DNA from: Cannabis sativa
Taxonomy: Eukaryota; Streptophyta; Magnoliopsida; Rosales; Cannabaceae
DNA length: 64,000 bases
Direction: 5' to 3'
Assembly (NCBI RefSeq): GCF_029168945.1
Contig: NC_083604.1
Coordinates: 71,130,211 to 71,194,210, forward strand
Both the position numbers and the translations under genes were made by a program. This document shows, piece by piece, positions 58,171 to 64,000 of this stretch; the stretch's first letter is position 1, and each line of letters starts with the position of its first letter. The notes under the pieces are model-generated. The model was given only the letters and a program-made list of their open reading frames with translations, searched no databases and was not told the origin of the DNA.

Positions 58171-58394
58171 ACAATAAGGCCTTAGTAAGGTTTATCTCGA
58201 TTATAATTACCGAGTCTAACCTGGTTATGCCTTGCTCACATAACCCTATTCATATATATTTACGTAATCCATACATTACGTTCTTTCAGTGGTTTATCCA
58301 AGTAATATACTAGGTCTAATCAAGTTGTGTCTTATGCACATAACTCTTGAAATATATGTATGTATTCAATAGATAACAAAACATATAGAATCTT

Positions 58395-58741
58395 AGGGTA
58401 ATAACCCTAAATTACATACCAAATAGTCTCTCATATAACATATCATTGCATGCTCAAAATAACACTTATAGAGATTAATAACCCTAATTCATGCTTTCAC
58501 TTGATTAGCAATATTATTGTACATCATGACTTTCTTACCTTCACATAACTTCTAGGGTAATAACCCTAGACCGCATTACTATCAAACTCAAGGTACTAAT
58601 TTACCGAGTCTAACTTAATTATGCCTTGTGCGCATAATTCTTTATTACAATATATTTAGCATGGCATAGCATTTACACATTAATAATTACTAGGGTAATA
58701 ACCCTAGGCCATTAAACCGCTCACTTTAGGGTAATAACCCT
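58395..58741 (-). repeat. Four AGGGTAATAACCCT hairpin motifs
   Basis: Identical 14-mers at 58395-58408, 58554-58567, 58692-58705 and 58728-58741, with AGGGT/ACCCT arms around AATA. A fifth, decayed copy lies near 58473. Confidence 0.9.
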
Positions 58742-60386
58742 AATCTCGGTTTCTAATTATCACCAATATAATATTCAATATAAGCACCACTGTGCATATC
58801 TCTACGTGCAACTACTGTCTTACCTGTTGTCCCGCAAAGGCAGAGATTTCGAATCCCCGGGTGCTCCTGACCAGGTGCCGGTAATCCTAGTCACACAATC
58901 CGGGATTTTCACAAATAGGGTTAACCCCTGATTTCATATTCATAAAATAAATTCATGGCATTTCAAATACATATAATCACATAGAGCTCAAAAAGGGCTT
59001 TCCAACGGTATAAAGAACGTCCCAAACGGAGTCCCGAGTCAAAAGTTATGGCCGAAACAAAATTCAGCATTTCCCGATGAACTCCAACCGGAATTCCGGA
59101 TGAACCAACCGGAATTCCGGTTGTCTGGGCAGAGAACACGAAATTTCTCAATCTTTAAACCCCCAAAACTCACTCAAATCATCCCCAAACATTCCCAAAC
59201 TTTCCAGAGCATCAATATATGTCATAATAAACATATTCCACAACTTAAACCCAACAATTGCACTAAAAATCAAAAAGTGCCATTAAAGCACCAAGCTTGA
59301 GTTCCATGAACTCAAGCTTGCTTTTCACAACCAAAATCACAATTAATCCACTTAGAGCAGCTAGCAAATATTATAGGGTCTAAAACACATATTTATGCAT
59401 CAAAATCCAACAATAAACCCCATAATTTCAGAATGTAAAAATCAACTTAAAATTATGTTCAAACTCCAAAACTTCAAGCTCTAAACTTGAGCTTCAACTC
59501 AACCAACTCAATCAATTTTCCAGCTGCAAACATTTTCAAAAATCTGAATTCAAGACATGAAAATAACCCTAAAAATTTATCTAGAGCTCAATCAAACACC
59601 CAAATTCAGATTTTACAACACATGCAATCTCAAGAACATTAGCACAAACTTGTGATTTTACAACACTCAAATTCAGAAGTAAAAATCAAGATTAAAGTCA
59701 TAGGAAACTACCTCAAACTCAAACCAAGAGTAAGCTCAAAGTTCTACAATTATCAAGCTCCAAAACCACCAAACATCAAGCACTTTTCTTCAATTCTTAA
59801 AATTGAAAATCAAGAGAGCAAGAGAGGGAGAGAGGGTCGGGTAAGAGAGAGGAATAACACCAGAAATTAATCCATTTTTTTTTAAAGAAATTCATCTTTA
59901 TCCATCATAGAAAATAAAGGTCAAATGACCAAAGTGCCCTTAAGGCCAAAACACACATGATCACCCTCACAAGGGTAAAATAGTCATTCAATACTCAATT
60001 AATTTCAAATAAATTTCAGATTATCATTCATCAAATAAAATGCCAAATTATCAATCCAATTTACATTTCGGGCCCGAACCCGGTTCGGCCTGAAATTCCC
60101 GGTTGTGACTATACCGCGCTAACCTGTCAGAACACACCTGAAAAGACAACACAGGCATACTATATAATAATATAGTTCTATTAAGCACGTAATTAAATTA
60201 ATTTCATCATTTTACCCTTCTCGGGTCATAATTACCAAAATGCCCCTAGCTCACCAACGGGGTCTTTAATATATTAAAATTCATATAAATCACATGTATT
60301 GAATTATATAATAATATAATTCCTCCATTATACATAATTATCTAGTTAGGGTTTTTCTAATCCATTTCTTAATTCTGGGTATTACA

Positions 60387-60402
60387 ATTACCCCCTCCTT
60401 AT
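60387..60402 (-). other. Polypurine tract of the chromovirus
   Basis: ATAAGGAGGGGGTAAT on the minus strand, directly before the 3' LTR. Primes plus-strand DNA. Confidence 0.88.
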
Positions 60403-60419
60403 AGAAATTTCGTCCCGAA

Positions 60420-61718
60420 ATTTACCTGAACAACTCCGGATATTTCTGCTGCATATCCGTCTCGAGTTCCCAGGTTGCCTCTTCTACCTTACTGTTCTTC
60501 CACAGTACTTTCACTGTCTGCCACTGTCTTGCTTCTCAAGACTTTCTCTCTTCTATCAAGTATCTGCACTGGTTATTCCTCGTATGACAAGTCCGGCTGA
60601 AGTTCCAATGCTTCATAACTCAGAACATGGGACGAGTCTGAGACATATTTCCGAAGCATTGAAACATGAAACACATTATGTACAGCTGCCAGCGCTGGGG
60701 GCATAGCCAACCTGTACGCTACTTGCCATATCCTCTCAAGGATTTCAAAAGGTCCAATGAACCTCGGGCTAAGCTTTCCTTTCTTCCCAAAGCGTTTTAT
60801 GCCTTTCATCAGAGACATTCGGAGAAATACCATGTCCCCGACCTGAAAATTAATATCTCTGCGCTTTGGATCGGCATAACTCTTCTGCCTACTCTGAGCC
60901 GCGAGCATTCGTGCTCTAATCTTATCAACTGCCTCACTTGTTTTTTTTTTAACAGCTTCGGGACCCAAGAACTTTCTTTCACCCACTTCATCCTAGTGAA
61001 TGGGCGATCTACACTTTCTTCCATATAAAAGTTCATAAGGAGCCATCTCGATTGTTGCCTGATAGCTGTTATTATAAGAAAACTCGATCAGGGGAAGGTA
61101 CTTTACCCATGATCCCTCGAAGTCAAGCACACATGCCCGTAGCATGTCCTCTAAAATCTGAATGGTCCTCTTGGATTGCCCATCCGTCTGAGGATGAAAA
61201 GTTGTGCTAAACTTTAACTGAGTTCCCATAGCTCGATGCAGACTTTTCCAGAATCTTGATGTAAACTTCGGATCTCTATCCGACACAATGGACTTTGGGA
61301 CACCATGCAGACGAACAATTTCTCTAACATACCACTCAGCATACTGGTCAATGGAGAAATTCGTCCGAACAGGTAAAAAGTGAGCAGACTTTGTAAACCT
61401 GTCCACTATGACCCACACAGAGTCAAATTGTCTCGTGGTTCTGGGCATACCTACCACGAAGTCCATAGCAATGTCTTCCCATTTCCACTCTCGTATTTTC
61501 AGTGGTTGCAGTAACCCTGCAGGTCGCTGGTGCTCAGCTTTCACTTGCTGACACGTAAGGCACTTTGCAACATACTCAGCGATGTCGTTTTTCATGCCTG
61601 GCCACCAGAACATGGCTTTCAGGTCTTGATACATCTTTGTCGACCCTGGATGAATTGAATAAGGAGTCGTGTGAGACTCATCCATGATCTCTATCTTGAT
61701 GTTCTCATCCATGGGCAC
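60420..61718 (-). pseudogene. Chromovirus integrase with C-terminal chromodomain remnant
   Basis: Frame from 61718 to 60993: an HHCC zinc region ([19 protein letters not shown], then [11 protein letters not shown]) and the catalytic core with AMDFVVGMP (first Asp), [14 protein letters not shown] (second Asp) and [19 protein letters not shown]. In that last motif Lys stands where most copies have Glu or Gln-Glu (QSERT), so the third catalytic residue is altered. A frame change near 60990 leads to the GPY/F region ([26 protein letters not shown]). After 60573 another frame gives a chromodomain-like VKVLWKNSKVEEATWELE. Chromodomains steer integration to marked chromatin. Confidence 0.85.
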
Positions 61719-61928
61719 ACAAACTCAATTCCCAAATCTCAACATTCCCGTTTCATCTATTGAGAAGTCACTAGCCTTCCCAGCCGAAACCCTAGCTCGA
61801 GTTTTTACTAATTCTGAATCTTGCACTTGTGCTTCATTGATTCACTCCAAAAGAGTAGATTGCAGGGTAATATTTGCTAATTACCCTACAACCAACTCAA
61901 TCTTAGCTCGAGTCATCTCATTTGCTAG
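61719..61928 (-). pseudogene. Linker between RNase H and integrase, with stops
   Basis: About 210 bp joining the two pol parts. The translation keeps recognisable fragments (SDFSIDETGMLRFGN) but contains several stops, so full-length Pol cannot be made. Confidence 0.6.
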
Positions 61929-62760
61929 CTACTGCGAGATTTGCTTCATCGTATTTAACTGATTCTGACCCTTTCTACTTAAGGCATCAGCAACCACGTT
62001 GGCCTTACCAGGGTGATAAAGGATCTCACAATCATAATCCTTCACCAACTCTAGCCAACGCCTCAGTCTCATATTCAGGTCTTTCTGGGTAAAGAAGTAT
62101 TTCAGACTTTTATGATCAGTGTATATCTCACATTTCTCGCCATAAAGGTAATGCCGCCAAATCTTTAGCGCAAATACCACTGCTGCGAGTTCTAGATCGT
62201 GAGTAGGGTACCTCTGCTCGTACTCCTTTAACTGCCGAGAAGCATAAGCTATTACCCTCCCAGCCTGCATAAGCACACAGCCGAGACCCTGTCTCGAGGC
62301 ATCATAATATACCACAAACTTTTCCTTATCTGAAGGAAGAGTTAGTACAGGAGCGGTAATCAAGCGTTGCTTTAACTCCAGAAAACTTTTCTCACACCGA
62401 TCAGTCCAAAGAAACTTCTGGTTCTTTCGGGTCAGCTTCGTTAAGGGTACAGCAATCTTTGAAAATCCCTCAACAAACCGACGATAATAACCAGCAAAAC
62501 CCAGAAAACTTCTGACCTCTGTAGCTGACTTCGGTACTGGCCAATCCCGAACAGCTTCAATTATTGTCGGATCCACTATGATCCCATCTTTATCCACTAT
62601 GTGCCCCAGAAATGAGACACGGGATAACCAAAACTCACACTTCCTGAATTTAGCATACAGCTTATTGTTCCGTAATCATTGTGAAACTGATCTGAGATGC
62701 AACTCATGTTCTTTATCTATTTCAGATTACACCAAGATGTCATCGATAAACACGATCACA
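61929..62760 (-). pseudogene. Chromovirus reverse transcriptase C-terminal part and RNase H
   Basis: Minus strand. The reverse transcriptase survives only from the catalytic VIVFIDDILV (62727-62756) onward. Then come the connection ([22 protein letters not shown]) and RNase H ([17 protein letters not shown] with the first Asp, [20 protein letters not shown] with the Glu, [14 protein letters not shown] and [10 protein letters not shown]). The fingers and the first catalytic Asp of the reverse transcriptase are absent. Confidence 0.87.
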
Positions 62761-63480
62761 CATCTAATCAGGTAATCTTGGAACGTCCGATTCATATAAT
62801 CTATATCAAGTATACTACGTAGCTTTGGCCCATCTTTCACCCTGATGGTGATTCTTACATTTCGGACATTCAAGATATGACTTGAAAGAGGATTCGTGAC
62901 CTTGACGGTCACCTCAATTTCCCCGATACTTTCTATTACTCCTTGATACTTCGAAAGCCTCAGCCTTCCGTTTGTAATCAGGGTTGCCATTGTCGGTCCC
63001 CTTACTAACGTTACCACTAGCAGGCGGATTCGATGTCATGACGGCATCCTTTGCGGTCTGCTCATTTATTACAGATTATTCATCCTCCTCAACAATTAAG
63101 GCTAGCTCTATCACTTTCTTGTACAAAGTGTCATATGAAGTGGTAACCTTCAAGTCCCGACTGATTGTGGCATTCAGTCCTCTTTTCATCCACTGCTTGG
63201 CCTTAATTATGTCAATACCTCCTAGAAAAGTCGGAGGTTGCAGCTTCACGAACCGCTCAAACACCGAGTCGCAATGTGGCATAACAAACCCCTGGTTACC
63301 CACCACTGGCACGGAGTCTTTGGTGGTAACACTTGATCAACAGGGGCAGCCGGTTACCTTAATCGTCGCAACTCTTCTTCTTGACGAAGTATGACACTTC
63401 GCATTTCTTGAAACATATGCTGCCATTCAGCAAGAGGATTAGCATTGCCAACCTCCGCATTAATTCCCCGGATTCCGCGG
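62757..63480 (-). pseudogene. Chromovirus gag, twice deleted and fused to reverse transcriptase
   Basis: Minus strand. Gag begins FERFVKLQPPTFLGG...KAKQWM and jumps directly to RGLNATISRDLKV, skipping roughly the middle third of a normal Gag capsid. A basic region and a degenerate knuckle (CPKCKNHHQGE) follow in other frames. Near 62820 the sequence passes straight to MNRTFQDYLIRCVIVFIDD of the reverse transcriptase, so the protease and the front of the reverse transcriptase are gone. Confidence 0.8.
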
Positions 63481-63878
63481 AGGTGGGGGTAGTGCGGTGA
63501 ATTGGTTTGGTCTACACTAAGCTCTACTAACTCGCCCTGTGGTCTAGATGATTAAAGTCCACTACTAGTACCCGTGTAATCAACAACCCCAGCGAATTAA
63601 GCACCAATACCACACTTACGCACTTAATGCCTTAAACCCTAACTCATCTATTTACCTCATACATATTTACATAAACAATTAGCATTTATAGCATGGCATC
63701 ACATAACACATACATACTCTAGATGCTTGCATACTGCCTAAAATGGAAAGCAGTAACCAGATGATCACACATACAGTCAAGTATTTACTCTCAATACTTA
63801 CTGCACCATGAGTCGAGCTTATCTCTGACGACGACTGTACATGTTCGGCCGGTCTACAGGAAGTTTAAAAACCTTGGC
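63481..63878 (-). other. Chromovirus leader between primer site and gag
   Basis: About 400 bp, non-coding leader with no open frame. It would contain the packaging signal if one is retained. Confidence 0.6.
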
Positions 63879-63890
63879 GCTCTGATACCA
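63879..63890 (-). other. Chromovirus primer binding site, initiator tRNA-Met type
   Basis: TGGTATCAGAGC read on the minus strand, two bases from the LTR end. The match continues into GCC. Confidence 0.92.
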
Positions 63891-63892
63891 AT

Positions 63893-64000
63893 TGTAACGC
63901 CCTAAATAATTAGGCACGCTACCCAAAATACTTATGAAACCCTAATCCCCTAAATTAGATTACTAATCAAAATAGCGCAGAATTTAAACTTTATATTAAA
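63893..64000 (-). repeat. 5' LTR of the chromovirus, cut by the window edge
   Basis: The first 108 bp match 57318-57426 with one substitution and one T-run length change. The rest lies outside the window. Confidence 0.92.

Larger units (their letters stand above)
57318..60386 (-). repeat. 3' LTR of the chromovirus
   Basis: 3069 bp, TGTAACGCCC to GGGTATTACA on the plus strand. It contains two blocks of a 46-bp hairpin repeat, four AGGGTAATAACCCT motifs and two CCGGAATTCCGG palindromes (separate entries). Confidence 0.92.
57318..64000 (-). mobile_element. Tekay/Del-type chromovirus (Ty3/Gypsy), internally deleted, runs off the right edge
   Basis: Minus-strand order from right: 5' LTR (63893 onward), initiator-Met primer site, damaged gag, a deletion, reverse transcriptase palm end, RNase H, integrase, chromodomain remnant, purine tract and a 3.07-kb 3' LTR. 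The two LTRs agree at all but about two of the 108 overlapping bases, so insertion is recent. Long LTRs, initiator-Met priming and an integrase of the form [12 protein letters not shown]...[12 protein letters not shown] fit Tekay/Del. The left target site is CTTAT (57313-57317); the right one is outside the window. Confidence 0.9.

Overview
The window is plant nuclear DNA, almost certainly from a eudicot. It is AT-rich and has spliced genes with GT-AG introns. It contains a BTB/TAZ-domain gene and a plant class I formin, and it is packed with plant-type Copia and Gypsy LTR retrotransposons, LINEs, and MULE and hAT miniature elements. I cannot name the species from sequence alone. Only two ordinary host genes are visible, about 6 kb of the 64 kb.

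Layout. 0.7-10.65 kb: a complete Sirevirus-like Copia element with target duplication AATTT, near-identical 1.1-kb LTRs, a frame-broken gag-pol, an extra ORF after pol and several polypurine tracts. 10.77-14.79 kb: a second complete LTR element on the minus strand (TSD ATTTA, 99% identical LTRs) with no recognisable gene; its interior is a run of stem-loops. 15.87-16.24 kb: a MULE-type MITE. 17.6-19.05 kb: the front end of a dead LINE. 19.39-24.56 kb: an old minus-strand Copia relic split by a 1.9-kb solo LTR. 25.7-28.3 kb: a five-coding-exon BTB/POZ-TAZ gene (+). 31.5-35.7 kb: a four-exon class I formin (-). 36-53.6 kb: intergenic sequence holding four copies of one MULE-MITE family, a LINE 3' end with poly(A), a second and a truncated third copy of the 1.9-kb solo LTR, and two hAT-like MITEs. 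53.6-64 kb: the 5' end of an old Copia element, split first by a Tekay-like solo LTR and then by an internally deleted Tekay/Del chromovirus that runs off the right edge.

How it fits together. Target duplications and nesting give a relative history: old Copia and LINE relics, then solo LTRs and MITEs, then the very recent insertions at 0.7, 10.8 and 57.3 kb. The two host genes work independently of the repeats: one encodes a probable CUL3-adaptor and transcriptional scaffold, the other a membrane-anchored actin nucleator. The least explained signals are RNA-structure-like. They are a 281-bp domain closed by two nested long-range stems between pol and the extra ORF of the first element, and a 1.5-kb series of stem-loops in the gene-less second element, some of which differ in the stem with compensating changes while keeping their loop. 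Folding and comparative tests are needed to separate these from the chance hairpins expected in AT-rich DNA.
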